NCBI GenBank assembly: GCA_002494165.1
Contig: DLBH01000025.1
Location: 16,287 to 80,286, forward strand
Reading direction: 5' to 3'
DNA: 64,000 bases
From: Lachnospiraceae bacterium UBA7026
GTDB taxonomy: Bacteria > Bacillota > Clostridia > Lachnospirales > Lachnospiraceae
Below, one piece after another: positions 16,227 through 26,200 of the stretch. The position numbers and the translations under genes were made by a program. The stretch's first letter is position 1; each line of letters opens with the position of its first letter. A model generated the notes under the pieces. It made no database searches. It was not told the origin of the DNA and saw only the letters and a program-made list of their open reading frames with translations.

Positions 16227-17531
16227 ATGGCATATAAGGGTAGAGATCATATTATCTTTCACGTGGATGTCAATTCTGCCTTTCTGTCCTGGTCCGCCAT
16301 AAAAAGGCTGGAGGAGGACCCTTCTTCTGTTGATTTAAGGACCATACCCTCTGCCGTGGGCGGAGATATCAAGACCCGGCACGGAGTGGTTACTGCCAAG
16401 TCCATCCCCGCGAAGAAATATGGGGTGAAAACCGGTGAACCGGTGGTCAAGGCTCTGCAGAAATGCCCGGACCTGGTCCTGGTGAAGTCGGATTTCACTT
16501 ATTACCGGTCATGCTCCCATAAATTTATAAGAATTTTGGAGGAATACTGTCAGGAACTGGAGCAGGTATCCATCGATGAGGCCTATATGGACATGAGTCA
16601 CCTGGCTTTGCTTTCTGACCGGGAGCTTATTGACCGGGCCAGGATAATCCGGGAGCGTGTTTTCCATGACCTGGGCTTTACGGTCAATATAGGCATATCC
16701 ACCAACAGACTCCTGGCCAAGATGGCCAGTGATTTTCAAAAACCGGACCGGACCCACACCCTTTTTCCGGAGGAAGTAGCCGCCAAGATGTGGCCCCTGC
16801 CTGTGGAAGATCTTCATGGATGCGGCGGAGCGACTTCAGCCAGGCTGCATCAGCTGGGTCTCAACAGTATCGGGGATGTGGCCGCTGCCGACCTGGGTCT
16901 GCTTCAGTCTGTACTTGGCAAAAAAGCCGGAGCTTATATTCACAAAAGTGCCAATGGTATCAGCAGTGCAAGAGTCAGTGGAGAGAAGAGGGAGGCCAAG
17001 AGTTATTCCAATGAGACCACCCTGTCCGAAGATATTGATCTGACCAACTATGAGGCTAGAACACCGGCCATACTACAGAGATTGTCGGAAAAGGTTGCCG
17101 GCAGGCTGCAGAAAGACCAGGTCCTGGCCTTCACTATTACCGTCAGTGCCAAAACAGAGGATTTCCGCCGCCATTCCAGGCAGCTTACCCTGGAGAACTC
17201 CACCAACCGGGCGGAGGACATTTTCCATAATGCGGTTTACCTGCTGGACCAGCTGCTGAGGGGCCCTGAGGGGTTGCTGACGGCCGGCCATTCTGTGCGG
17301 CTGCTGGGAGTAGGAGCTTCCCATCTGGATAAAAGCGGTTACCGGCAGATCAGCCTGTTTGACTGGGCCGAGCAGAACCGGGAAGCCTTTGAAAAAAAGC
17401 AGGAGGAGGAAAAGAAGCAGAAGGCAAGGCAGGAAAAAATGGACCGCCTGGACAAGATGCTTAAAGACAGCCGGCAGCGGTTTGGCAAACAGGTGATCTA
17501 CCGGGCAAGTGACCGGGAGGACAGGGATTGA
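16227..17531 (+). CDS. dinB: DNA polymerase IV-like Y-family polymerase
   Basis: Error-prone translesion polymerase of the DinB/UmuC family. The palm begins FHVDVNSAFLSWSA (first catalytic Asp), SIDEAYMDMS near residue 115 holds the second acidic pair, and GISTNRLLAKMASDFQKPD near 155 is the conserved fingers/palm block; a helix-hairpin-helix follows near 190 and the little finger at 240-360. The C-terminus is a Lys/Glu-rich coiled tail, without an obvious clamp-binding box. Start chosen at ATG 16227 after GAGGAGGGG; upstream TTG and GTG are less likely. Length 434 is long for Pol IV (about 350-420) because of the tail. Confidence 0.92.
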   Translation: MAYKGRDHIIFHVDVNSAFLSWSAIKRLEEDPSSVDLRTIPSAVGGDIKTRHGVVTAKSIPAKKYGVKTGEPVVKALQKCPDLVLVKSDFTYYRSCSHKFIRILEEYCQELEQVSIDEAYMDMSHLALLSDRELIDRARIIRERVFHDLGFTVNIGISTNRLLAKMASDFQKPDRTHTLFPEEVAAKMWPLPVEDLHGCGGATSARLHQLGLNSIGDVAAADLGLLQSVLGKKAGAYIHKSANGISSARVSGEKREAKSYSNETTLSEDIDLTNYEARTPAILQRLSEKVAGRLQKDQVLAFTITVSAKTEDFRRHSRQLTLENSTNRAEDIFHNAVYLLDQLLRGPEGLLTAGHSVRLLGVGASHLDKSGYRQISLFDWAEQNREAFEKKQEEEKKQKARQEKMDRLDKMLKDSRQRFGKQVIYRASDREDRD

Positions 17532-17689
17532 AAGGTTGAAACTGCAGACCCCAGCCCCGGGAGACAGGGACAGGCTTCAGGGGCCGGACAGGAATCCACA
17601 AGGAATCTGATGGATTTTTCTTAACTGACATCTCTTATAGCATGATAAACTTAAGATGGGATAATGAATATGAGGGAGGTATGTCGGTT

Positions 17690-17923
17690 ATGACAACATT
17701 AATGATGCAGGAGATTGATGGAACGATGACCCCAATTGAGGCCATAGAAGCTGACGAAGGCTTTATGCATCTGCAGGGCGGTGCCCTGACAGCCTGCAAC
17801 CAGAAAGGGCTTCATCTTTACAAGGGTGGCAGCGAGTATTACCTGGCTGATGAGAATAAGATGGTGGTGGCTTCCGGGATGACTAATATTAAGACTTACA
17901 TTAATTTCTTTGTGATGAGATAA
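17690..17923 (+). CDS. Small hypothetical protein (77 aa)
   Basis: Unrecognised 77-residue protein with several alternating beta-like segments, HLQGGALTACNQKGLHLYKG in the middle and INFFVMR at the end. The start is ATG 17690, 10 nt after GGGAGG; an earlier ATG at 17642 lacks a site. A strong terminator follows 24 nt after the stop, supporting that it is expressed as its own unit or as the last gene of one. No function can be given. Confidence 0.6.
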   Translation: MTTLMMQEIDGTMTPIEAIEADEGFMHLQGGALTACNQKGLHLYKGGSEYYLADENKMVVASGMTNIKTYINFFVMR

Positions 17924-17947
17924 GTAATTATAATCCTTGCAAGTAGA

Positions 17948-17974
17948 ACCGTCCGGTGATCCGGGCGGTTTTTC
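17948..17974 (+). terminator. Terminator after the 77-aa gene
   Basis: ACCGTCCGG, loop TGAT, CCGGGCGGT, then TTTTTCCTTTTC. Confidence 0.9.
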
Positions 17975-18050
17975 CTTTTCTTCATTGGATTTTTTATGGT
18001 TTTCTGTGGCGATAGGAGGAATTAGCAGGTATAATGGGGTTTGTTTCGTA

Positions 18051-18082
18051 GAAATATCTGAGAGATGAAATATCTGAGAGAT
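18051..18082 (+). repeat. Perfect 16-bp tandem duplication at a gene start
   Basis: GAAATATCTGAGAGAT occurs twice back to back immediately before the deoxyribosyltransferase reading frame. The duplication creates two candidate in-frame translation starts (18065 and 18092). Confidence 0.9.
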
Positions 18083-18091
18083 GAGGTTATT

Positions 18092-18514
18092 ATGGCTAGG
18101 AAGATTTATCTGGCCAGTCCTTTTTTTAATGACAGGGAGCTGGCTAATGTTGATAAGGTGGAGAGGATTCTCCGGGAGAAGGGTCTTGAGGTGTTCAGCC
18201 CCAGGGAGTTCATGATCGAGGGAAAAGAGGGTTCTTCCACCTGGGCGGAGAACGCTTTTACTGTTGACAGGGATCATATTCATAAGTGCGATTGCCTGAT
18301 TATGCTTTACTATGGTAATTACAGTGACAGCGGGACAGCCTGGGAATGTGGTTATGCCTATGGGATTGGCAAGCCGGTGGTGGTTGTCCAGCTGGGTGAG
18401 GCTTCCAATCTTATGGTTCATGTCAGCTGCCAGGCTAACATAAGGCTGGAAGACCTTCCTGACTATGATTTTGAGACCCTGCCTGGCCGGGCCTATGAGG
18501 GCCCCATATACTGA
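18092..18514 (+). CDS. Nucleoside 2-deoxyribosyltransferase family protein
   Basis: Belongs to the nucleoside 2-deoxyribosyltransferase fold (Nuc_deoxyrib_tr), which exchanges bases on deoxyribonucleosides or cleaves deoxynucleotide glycosidic bonds. The beginning KIYLASPFFNDRELANVD, the Glu-containing helix region and GTAWECGYAYGIGKPVV (with the catalytic Glu in AWECG) match. The 140 residues from ATG 18092 are typical; translation from ATG 18065 would add nine residues derived from the 16-bp duplication. A row of 24-bp repeats follows the stop. It could work with the LOG and SurE proteins in nucleoside salvage, but there is no operon link. Confidence 0.85.
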   Translation: MARKIYLASPFFNDRELANVDKVERILREKGLEVFSPREFMIEGKEGSSTWAENAFTVDRDHIHKCDCLIMLYYGNYSDSGTAWECGYAYGIGKPVVVVQLGEASNLMVHVSCQANIRLEDLPDYDFETLPGRAYEGPIY

Positions 18515-18584
18515 GCCTGCGGCGGCCAGGGGGTTTAGCCGGGCCGGAGCTTGGAAAGGAACCTGGAGACCGACAGGAAAGTGA

Positions 18585-18712
18585 ATCGATAAATCAACAG
18601 GAAAATGAACTGGGTAGATTAACTGGAAAATGAACTGGTAGATTAACTGGAAAATGAACTGAGAGATCAACTGGAAAATGAACTGGTAGATTAACTGGAA
18701 AATGAACTGGGA
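18585..18712 (+). repeat. Five 24-25-bp tandem repeats after the deoxyribosyltransferase gene
   Basis: GAAAATGAACT occurs at 18601, 18626, 18650, 18674 and 18698, with AGATTAACTG between copies. A degenerate unit (GACAGGAAAGTGAATCGATAAATCAACAG split across positions 18570-18600) precedes. The block lies between the deoxyribosyltransferase and eutL genes. Confidence 0.88.
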
Positions 18713-18804
18713 AATGTGGCTTGAAAATCCTGCTTTTGTTTTCTTGAAAGGCCTTAATTTACATGGTATGATAAAGGCATCAATATGGTGAGGGGGTCCA
18801 TCTG

Positions 18805-19458
18805 ATGAATATTGTTAAGATGAAAACCAATATGCTCAGCCGCAAGCTGATCGCCCATGTGGCTCCGGATTATGCCAGGGCTTACAATCTTCCGGAGGGG
18901 CATCAGAGTGTGGGTATGTTTACAGTAGATAACGATGACGTCGGCTACCTGGCCGTCGATGACGCCACGAAAAAGGCGGATATAAAGTTGATTCACGCAG
19001 AGACATTTTATGGGGGAGAGGACTGCTCCTGGAGTAAATTCGGAGGCAGTATCTATGTACTCTTTTCCGGTCCCAAGGTGGCTGATGTGCGAAGCGGTAT
19101 GGAGTATATCAAGGATTTTATTGACCGCCAGTCGGCCCTCTGTAATTTTGACGGGGATGATACCACAGCCTTCTATGCCCAGACGATCCCGCGGGCAGGC
19201 AAGTATTTCAGCCAGTGGTGTGGTATCGAGGAGGGTAAGGCCTATTCTTATCTGGTGGCCGCTCCGACAGAGACCAACTATGCCCTGGATAAGGCCCTCA
19301 AGGCCGGGGATACCCGCATGGTCAAGTACTGGGCGCCGCCTTCCAATGCCAACTCCTGCGGAGCTGTTCTAACTGGAACTGAGTCAGCCTGCCGGGCTGC
19401 GACCAATGCCTTCATTGACGCTCTGAGATTTGCCCTGAAGAATCCCCATGACATCTGA
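18805..19458 (+). CDS. eutL: EutL-type bacterial microcompartment shell protein
   Basis: Trimeric tandem-BMC shell protein of the ethanolamine-utilisation type. The 217 residues align along their whole length with EutL by eye: LIAHVAPDYARAYNLPEGHQ, then GMFTVDNDDVGYLAVDDATK, then AETFYGGEDC, two BMC halves and the closing CRAATNAFIDALRFALKNP. EutL pseudohexamers form gated pores for substrate entry into the compartment. AGGGGG precedes the ATG. No other eut or BMC gene is in the window: upstream is a deoxyribosyltransferase, downstream glgC. It is either a displaced copy or works in trans with a remote locus. Confidence 0.9.
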   Translation: MNIVKMKTNMLSRKLIAHVAPDYARAYNLPEGHQSVGMFTVDNDDVGYLAVDDATKKADIKLIHAETFYGGEDCSWSKFGGSIYVLFSGPKVADVRSGMEYIKDFIDRQSALCNFDGDDTTAFYAQTIPRAGKYFSQWCGIEEGKAYSYLVAAPTETNYALDKALKAGDTRMVKYWAPPSNANSCGAVLTGTESACRAATNAFIDALRFALKNPHDI

Positions 19459-19715
19459 TTTTTTAAAAAACATATGGCAAATGCAGCAGATGCTACCCCA
19501 GCCTTTTGTGGATTTACAGCCGGCCGGACCAGAGATTATCTTAGAATCGTCCTGGTTTTGACCGGTTATATTTTTGCGATTTTCAACTTGTAAAATCTAT
19601 TTTATAGTTCTTGGTGTCTTTTTATATAATTTTGGTAATTTTTCAATGGCGCAGGAAGTTTTTTTGCTTTTTGCAAAGAAGTTTATAATAGATAAGTGCA
19701 AAAATATACATTCTA

Positions 19716-19724
19716 TGCTATAAT
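19716..19724 (+). promoter_or_regulatory. Likely extended -10 promoter of glgC
   Basis: TGC-TATAAT lies 105 nt before glgC; a poor -35 (GTGCAA) is 17 nt upstream. A second TATAAT is at 19684. The 19459-19828 gap is AT-rich leader and holds no gene I can support. Confidence 0.45.
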
Positions 19725-19828
19725 AACTTAGTCATTTAGACAAAAATGACATTGTTGTAACATATTATTATTGTTTTCATTGCTTTATTGAAGGATTACT
19801 AAATACACGAAGAAAGAGAGGTCTCATC

Positions 19829-20956
19829 ATGAAACAGAACGAGATGTTAGCAATGATCCTGGCCGGTGGTCGTGGAAGTCGTCTTCATGATCTTACTAAC
19901 AAAGTGGCAAAGCCTGCAGTATCCTACGGTGGAAAGTACCGTATTATCGACTTTCCGCTGAGCAACTGTGCAAACAGCGGCATTAGTACTGTTGGTGTTT
20001 TGACTCAGTATGAGTCTGTGCTTCTGGGCAGCTATGCGGCAAAGAGCGGTCTCTGGGGACTGGACACAAAGGACAGTGGAGTATACGTTCTTCCACCGCG
20101 AGAGAAGGCAGATTCTGATCTCGATGTTTACCGTGGAACGGCTGACGCCATCACACAGAATATTGACTTTATTGACAACTATGATCCTGAGTATCTTTTA
20201 GTTCTTTCCGGTGACCACATCTACAAGATGAACTATGACAAGATGCTCGCCTACCATAAGGCACAGAATGCAGCCGCAACTATCGCTGTTATGCCTGTAA
20301 CTCTTGAGGAGGCAACCCGTTTCGGAATCATGATCACGGATGAAGACAACAAGATCATCGATTTCGAGGAGAAGCCGGCTCATCCGAGAAGCACCCTTGC
20401 TTCCATGGGTATCTATGTATTTGACTGGGCAAAACTTCGTGCCCTTCTCATCAAGGACAAAGATGATGAGAATTCCAGCCATGACTTCGGTAATGACATT
20501 ATTCCGGCTCTGCTCAATGGAGGCGAGAAGCTGGTAGCCTTCAAGTTTGAAGGATACTGGAAGGATGTTGGAACCATCGATTCTCTCTGGGAGGCTAATA
20601 TGGACCTTCTTGATGAGAACAATGAACTTAACCTGAATGATCCGACATGGAGAATATATACTGAGGATGCAGCACCCCTGCCTGCATATATCGGTCCTGA
20701 TGCTGAGATCGGGGCAGCTTATATCACCCAGGGTACCCGAGTGGAAGGCGAAGTGAAGAATTCCGTAATCTTCACAGGCGCAGAGGTTGGCAAGGGAGCC
20801 CATATCATTGATTCCGTGCTTATGCCGGGCGTTAAGGTTGCCGAGGGTGCAACTGTAACCAGAGCTCTTATTGCAAACGATATCAAGGTAAGTAAAGACG
20901 CTGTTGTAGGAAGTGCGGACAGCAAGGAGATCCTGCTGGTTGCACAGGACGTGTAA
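19829..20956 (+). CDS. glgC: Glucose-1-phosphate adenylyltransferase GlgC
   Basis: Makes ADP-glucose from ATP and glucose 1-phosphate, the committed step of glycogen synthesis. The catalytic N-terminal domain opens LAMILAGGRGSRLHDLTNKV with AKPAVSYGGKYRIIDFPLSN following; SGDHIYKMNYDKML near residue 130 and EEKPAHPRSTLASMGIYVFD near 175 hold sugar- and metal-binding residues. A left-handed beta-helix of hexapeptide repeats occupies residues 290-375 and carries allosteric contacts. Length is standard. AGAGAGG precedes the ATG. glgD begins 13 nt after the stop, and the two normally form a mixed tetramer in Firmicutes. Confidence 0.96.
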   Translation: MKQNEMLAMILAGGRGSRLHDLTNKVAKPAVSYGGKYRIIDFPLSNCANSGISTVGVLTQYESVLLGSYAAKSGLWGLDTKDSGVYVLPPREKADSDLDVYRGTADAITQNIDFIDNYDPEYLLVLSGDHIYKMNYDKMLAYHKAQNAAATIAVMPVTLEEATRFGIMITDEDNKIIDFEEKPAHPRSTLASMGIYVFDWAKLRALLIKDKDDENSSHDFGNDIIPALLNGGEKLVAFKFEGYWKDVGTIDSLWEANMDLLDENNELNLNDPTWRIYTEDAAPLPAYIGPDAEIGAAYITQGTRVEGEVKNSVIFTGAEVGKGAHIIDSVLMPGVKVAEGATVTRALIANDIKVSKDAVVGSADSKEILLVAQDV

Positions 20957-20969
20957 GGAGGTAACAATC

Positions 20970-22079
20970 ATGGCAAAAGCATTTGGTATTATCACTTCAT
21001 CCGCTGACAAGAAGGTGGCTGGCCTTCAAGAGTATCGCTCCATCGGCGCATTTTCCTTCCTTGGAAGATACCGTGTAATCGATTTCCCGATTTCCAATTT
21101 CAGCAACAGCAATATCAATAATATCCAGGTTTATATCGCTTCCATGCCCCGGTCCATGGTAGAGCATATCGGAACAGGCCGTCATTACAACATCAACTCC
21201 AAGCGCGGCAAGATCCAGATTCTCTTCCCGGACCAGACCATGGCCAATGAAGTTTACAATACAAATATTAAGAACTTCAGACGGAATATCGAGCAGATCA
21301 AAAAGATGGAGAAAGAGTATGTTGTAATCGCTCCCAGCTGCATGATCTTTGCCCAGGACTATGACGCACTTCTTCAGGATCATGCCCAGTCCGGCTCTGA
21401 TATCACCTTGCTTTATCACAAGGTGACAGATGCCAAGAAGGGCTACGCTACCTGTAACGTTCTTGACCTTGATGGAAACAGGGTTAAGGGTATCTCCGCC
21501 TGCTTAAGTGATAAGGATGAGGAAAATATCTTCATGGAGTCTTATGTGATGAAGACAGAACTTCTCTATAGTTTGATTGAGAAGGCAGCAGCAGTTTCTT
21601 CCATTTACTCTCTGTCTGACATTGTTAATGCAGAGCTTAAGAACATGGATGTACGTGCCGTTGAGCACAAGGGCTTCTTCGCTCCGATCACCAGCCTGAG
21701 AACCTACCTTAAGGCTAATATTGATCTGATCAATCCTGAGAATTCCGATGACCTTTTCAAGAAGGATTGGCCCATCTATACCAGGACAACAGATGCCTGC
21801 CCGACCCAGTACTATGCTACGACCAGCGTAAAGAATTCCCTTATCTCCAATGGATGCCTGATTAAGGGTACTGTTGAGAATTCCGTTATCGGCCGTGGTG
21901 CTGTTATCGAGGAAGGTGCTGTCGTTAAGAATTGTGTAATTTCCGCTTATGATAAGATTGGTAAAGGTGCAGTTCTTGAGAACCAGGTTGTTGACAAGTA
22001 TGCGACCATCAATGACGGTACAAAGGTTATCGCTCCCGCAGCTACACCGGGTTATATCAAGTACAGGGACAAACTGTAA
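20970..22079 (+). CDS. glgD: Glycogen biosynthesis protein GlgD
   Basis: Paralogue of GlgC that forms a GlgC-GlgD complex; in characterised Firmicutes it is a weakly active or regulatory subunit. It keeps the fold (YRVIDFPISNFSNSNINNIQ, hexapeptide repeats at 290-365) but the GGRGxRL phosphate loop is replaced by ITSSADKKVAGLQEY, as expected for GlgD. The start is ATG 20970, 8 nt after AAGGAGG; the longer open frame running into glgC is an artefact. A terminator follows 56 nt after the stop, so glgC-glgD form a two-gene operon. Synthase and branching genes are elsewhere. Confidence 0.95.
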   Translation: MAKAFGIITSSADKKVAGLQEYRSIGAFSFLGRYRVIDFPISNFSNSNINNIQVYIASMPRSMVEHIGTGRHYNINSKRGKIQILFPDQTMANEVYNTNIKNFRRNIEQIKKMEKEYVVIAPSCMIFAQDYDALLQDHAQSGSDITLLYHKVTDAKKGYATCNVLDLDGNRVKGISACLSDKDEENIFMESYVMKTELLYSLIEKAAAVSSIYSLSDIVNAELKNMDVRAVEHKGFFAPITSLRTYLKANIDLINPENSDDLFKKDWPIYTRTTDACPTQYYATTSVKNSLISNGCLIKGTVENSVIGRGAVIEEGAVVKNCVISAYDKIGKGAVLENQVVDKYATINDGTKVIAPAATPGYIKYRDKL

Positions 22080-22134
22080 AAACTGGTTTGTATATGAAAA
22101 TGCTGTGAGTTTACAGCAGGTCTAGGGTCTATGA

Positions 22135-22177
22135 AGCCCTGCCGATGGTTTGAGAAAACCGGACGCAGGGCTTTTTT
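22135..22177 (+). terminator. Terminator of the glgC-glgD operon
   Basis: AGCCCTGC pairs with GCAGGGCT; the loop contains a GGTTT/AAACC-type inner stem; six T follow. The rest of 22080-22383 holds nothing else I recognise. Confidence 0.88.
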
Positions 22178-22383
22178 AATATGGCCGGCTGTCTGTTCCT
22201 TCTTTAGTAAATACTGGATATATGACACAGCATACTAATTCTCATTTGACAACAAAGGTTACTGGACATTCTGTAAAAAACAGATAAAATAATAAGAGAA
22301 GTATCAAGCTGTAAAGGGCTTTAGACTGTAGAATAAAGTTTTCCACCAGTATAGGGGTAGATGATTTTTGGAGGAGGGTAACT

Positions 22384-23091
22384 ATGTTAAATGGCTTGTC
22401 GACATTTCTGCCGGAAAATACGCTGACGATGTATGATAATCTGGAATTTATGATCCGTATTCTGGTTTCGGTATTCCTGGGAGGAAGTATCGGCCTGGAA
22501 AGATCCAGGAGGCAGAAGGGAGCCGGTGTCAGGACTCATTGCATTGTTGCGGTGACCTCGGCAGTATTTATGATCTTATCTAAATATGCCTTTGTAGACC
22601 TGGCTGATGTTGCCGGAACCAGAGGGGCTGATTCCTCCCGGATCGCAGCCCAGGTAGTCAGCGGCATATCCTTCCTGGGTGCAGGTATTATTTTCAAGCA
22701 GGGAAGGGCCAGTGTCAGGGGCCTGACAACAGCAGCCGGTATGTGGGCTACAGCGGCCATCGGCCTGGCCGTGGGAGCCGGTCTTTACTGGGTAGGTATC
22801 TTCCAGACCTGTGTCATTTTGATTCTACAGGCCATCCACCATGGTATGATTGGACCCCGGACCCTGGTAGAGCAAACGATTTCTGTACGTATGAAGGACG
22901 ATCCGGATATGCTGGAAAAATTCCATAAATTTATCCATGAGGATGAGTGTATCATTGATGACAGCAGTATTATCCGGAAAGAGGGATGGATCAGGATTAG
23001 TATGAGTGTGAGGATTGAGAATCCCATAGAATATGAGCAGGCTTTGGAATTTATGAATCAGAATCCCGAAGTGACAGAATTCAGCGTCTAA
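22384..23091 (+). CDS. MgtC/SapB family membrane protein
   Basis: Membrane protein of the MgtC/SapB family, linked in other bacteria to magnesium homeostasis, acid stress or control of the F-ATPase. The N-terminal 150 residues are hydrophobic and carry FLGGSIGLERSRRQKGAGVR, then TTAAGMWATAAIGLAVGAG, both diagnostic. Residues 160-235 form a soluble C-terminal domain of ACT-like appearance, as in longer MgtC proteins. GGAGGAGGG lies 5 nt before the ATG. A terminator follows. Exact physiological role is unknown. Confidence 0.9.
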   Translation: MLNGLSTFLPENTLTMYDNLEFMIRILVSVFLGGSIGLERSRRQKGAGVRTHCIVAVTSAVFMILSKYAFVDLADVAGTRGADSSRIAAQVVSGISFLGAGIIFKQGRASVRGLTTAAGMWATAAIGLAVGAGLYWVGIFQTCVILILQAIHHGMIGPRTLVEQTISVRMKDDPDMLEKFHKFIHEDECIIDDSSIIRKEGWIRISMSVRIENPIEYEQALEFMNQNPEVTEFSV

Positions 23092-23124
23092 GGGTTTTCA
23101 AAAGCATGCTTTTTTACGTGACAA

Positions 23125-23158
23125 GGAGCCGCCGCTTTAGTGCGACGGCTCCGTTTTT
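23125..23158 (+). terminator. Terminator after mgtC-like gene
   Basis: GGAGCCG pairs with CGGCTCC around CCGCTTTAGTGCGA, followed by GTTTTTG. Confidence 0.85.
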
Positions 23159-23203
23159 GTTGGATAAGTGTTGGTGTCTGGCCGGTTGGTCCGGGGCAGA
23201 TGT

Positions 23204-26200
23204 TTAGGTTGCGAAGTGTTTGTAGCGTTCCAGCCGGTCGATTTCGGCGGCGATGAGGTCTGATACCAGGCGGTCGCCGTCCATGCTGACGGAGGCGCCG
23301 CTATCGGGATACCGGGGTTCGGCAAGGACTTCAGAGAGCCGCCGCAGGGTCAGGGCCCGGTGGCAGGTTTCCTGGTAGACCTTTTCCAGGGCCAGGTAAA
23401 GGGCTCTGGAGTTCTCCAGGCAGACTCTGGATAATTCGAAAAAGGCTTCCCTGGAGGCACCCTCGAGGAAGGAGGGGACCTGGTAGGGCAGGATGGTATT
23501 AATGGAGGGCAGGAGGGAGGCGGTCTGGGCCTCTTCGTCCCTGGATTGGATTCCGTCACCGCCTACGAAGGGATAGATGTCTGATTCCAGGATCCAGGCT
23601 CTCATGTTGGGAATATTGTAGACAGCCTTGACGTTATGCTTGTTGATTTTGGCCAGGTCTCTTCCCTGGCCGGAGATTACTCCGACGATGATATCACTGA
23701 CATCGACTTTTTCTTCGTCCAACAGTGTCCGTATTTTGGATACACGGTAGCCTTTATGGAAAATATCATCCACCAGAATTACCGGTTTCTGGAAGGATTT
23801 GATGGACCGGATCTGGGTAATCAGGGAAGGATAGTTGGGGAATTCCCTGATTTCAAAGCCCTCCAGTCTCCGATTGTAAAGCTTTTCGGTATAGAGGTCT
23901 TTTGTGACAGTATCCGGCAGGCGGACTCCCTTTAATATTTTACCGAAGGGAACACACATTTTCTCATGGGAGAGATGGATTTCCAGGAGCTCCTCCGGTA
24001 TATAGTCTCCCTCCAGGTCATCTTTGCCTGTGATGGGGTTATTTTCCATGACCAGCCGGATCAGCTTATAGTTGAGGATCTCCGTCTCCAGATTGAGGAC
24101 CAGCCGGCCCGGATAGAGTTTGGGAAGGGCGGTCTGCAGTCTTTTGCGGCACTGCCAGAGCACCTGCTCTACTTCCGGTGTGTTGCAGTAGGGTTCCTTG
24201 ATAAAGGAAAATGCGTCGAAGAATACGGTCAGGGGATTACTCAGGTCCAGGATAAAGGAGTCCTCATAGCCCTCCAGGGGCAGAAAACCCTGGGCCAGGA
24301 GCAGGTCCCGGTGGTCCGGGCTGTCCAGCATGAGGACGTAGGAGTAAGACTGCTCCTGGACTATGGAGAGCATTTCTGCCAGGACGGTCATTTTCATATC
24401 CTCTGTCTCCGTGGTCTGGCCGCTGATGGAAGTGATCCGGACTACCCGGCCTGAAAGCTTCTGCCGCAGCAGGTTGGTCAGGTCCATATCCTCGCATTCT
24501 TCATAGAGATCAGACAGGAAGATTTTATGGTATATGACTTTTCCGCATTCCTTTAGCTCTTTTCTCTTGTCTAAGATGGTGACGGTCCTGTCTTTGTCTG
24601 ACAGATCCAGTATGGTTTCAATGGGCTTGGTCCTGGCAACTTTTTTGTAAATAGGATCCCCGGAATAGAGGTTCCTGTCCATAATATAGTTGAGGACCTG
24701 GGAATCCACCAAGCCGGATATGTCTGTGCCCTCCTCCAGTTTCTGCTGGATATCCTGGGAGGACATGGTGTCGTAGTAGGATGGCAGATTCATATAAAGG
24801 ACTTCATTCTGGATCAGCTGCTCGATGGCAGTCCGGTCCATGTGGCCCTGGGAGATGTTCCTGTAGAAGACGATGTGGGGGAAGGTGTGGATGGAACCGG
24901 GTCTGGGGTCCTCCATATAGGCAGAGTTGGTCTCCACCACATCATTTCCTACGACAATATAGATCTCCCGGCCGGGGAAGAGCTTTCTCAGCAGGCCCAG
25001 GTCATCCGTGTTGCCAAGACTGATGGGGTATTTCTCCGGGAACAGGTAGACATGTTCCAGATCAGCTACAGACATGGATATGATCTGCCGGCGGATCTGG
25101 TAGGGCTGGGTGTTCTGGAACCAGGAGAAATCATGAGCGTCAATATAAACCCGGAAGCCCATCTCAGACAGTTCCCTGGCCACAGCCTTATGGCCTCTGG
25201 TAAAGGGGTCGAAAGAGCCGGAGAAGAAGGCGATGGGCTGCTTTTTATCCTCATCAGGGAGAGTTCCCATGTTCTGCCGCAGGTATTTGTGGATGTGGCA
25301 GAGGGAACTGCTGTTGTAGAGTTCCGCCAGGAAGGCAGGTTTGGCCACCATGTAGGTCAGGGCTTTTTTTGCCAGATGGCGCATGTATTCCTGCTGGGCA
25401 TGGGAGGCTGCCTCATAGCGGAAAAGCCGGTGGCCTGCCAGGAAAAAGGCTTCTCTGGCTACATCGTCTTTGTAGCTGGCCATGGCCTTGTAAAGGATGC
25501 CGGTAAAGAACTGCATCTCCGTCTGCAGGTCCTGTCCCTGGACTGCCGTCCTGTGGGCAGAAGAGGTCTCCATGAGCTGGAGGATGACGGCCGCTGTTTC
25601 CGTGATGGTATTGACAACTTCTTTATTGCTGTGTTCGGACAGCTCCTGGAAGGCGGGAAGCAGCTCAATCTGGTCCTGGGGATCCAGATGAAGAAAAGCA
25701 TTTCCCAGGAATTCCGGATAATAGTTGGAGGAGTCATCCATCAGCTCTATGGATTTGAGGATCTCCTGGACGATCTCATAGATATGCTGATGGGACAGCC
25801 GGTGCATGGCCTGGACCAGGTGACGGCCGGCCGTGATAAATACGACGGCCTGGGTGTTAAGCCTCAGGATATTCAGCAGGTGGGTGGCATAGGGGAAGAG
25901 GTCTTCCCTGCCGCTGTAATAGTGCTTCAGGATTCTCAGATTCATGATTTTGATGATCCAGGGAGTCTCTGACCGGAGATTTTCCGAGATCAGATCCCTG
26001 GGCTGAAGCCTTTTTAATTCATGGTCCGGTCTGTCCTTGCCTTTTTCAGTTTCTGCCCCTGTTATCCCGGGCTCCTGGCCGGTTTCTTTCTCCTGGTCAC
26101 CGGCTGCTGCCTCAGTTACTGCTCCCCTTTTGGCGGGGCCGGACTGAGTGTCCGTTTTATTCTGGTGGGATACAGTGGAGGGAGCCGGAGCTTTGGTGGA

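Noticed and set aside
24842..25972. Plus-strand open frame of 376 codons
   Set aside because: It is entirely opposite the 1322-aa gene, which has conserved motifs; long antisense frames arise from its codon use. The same applies to 27226-28530 opposite the 880-aa gene.
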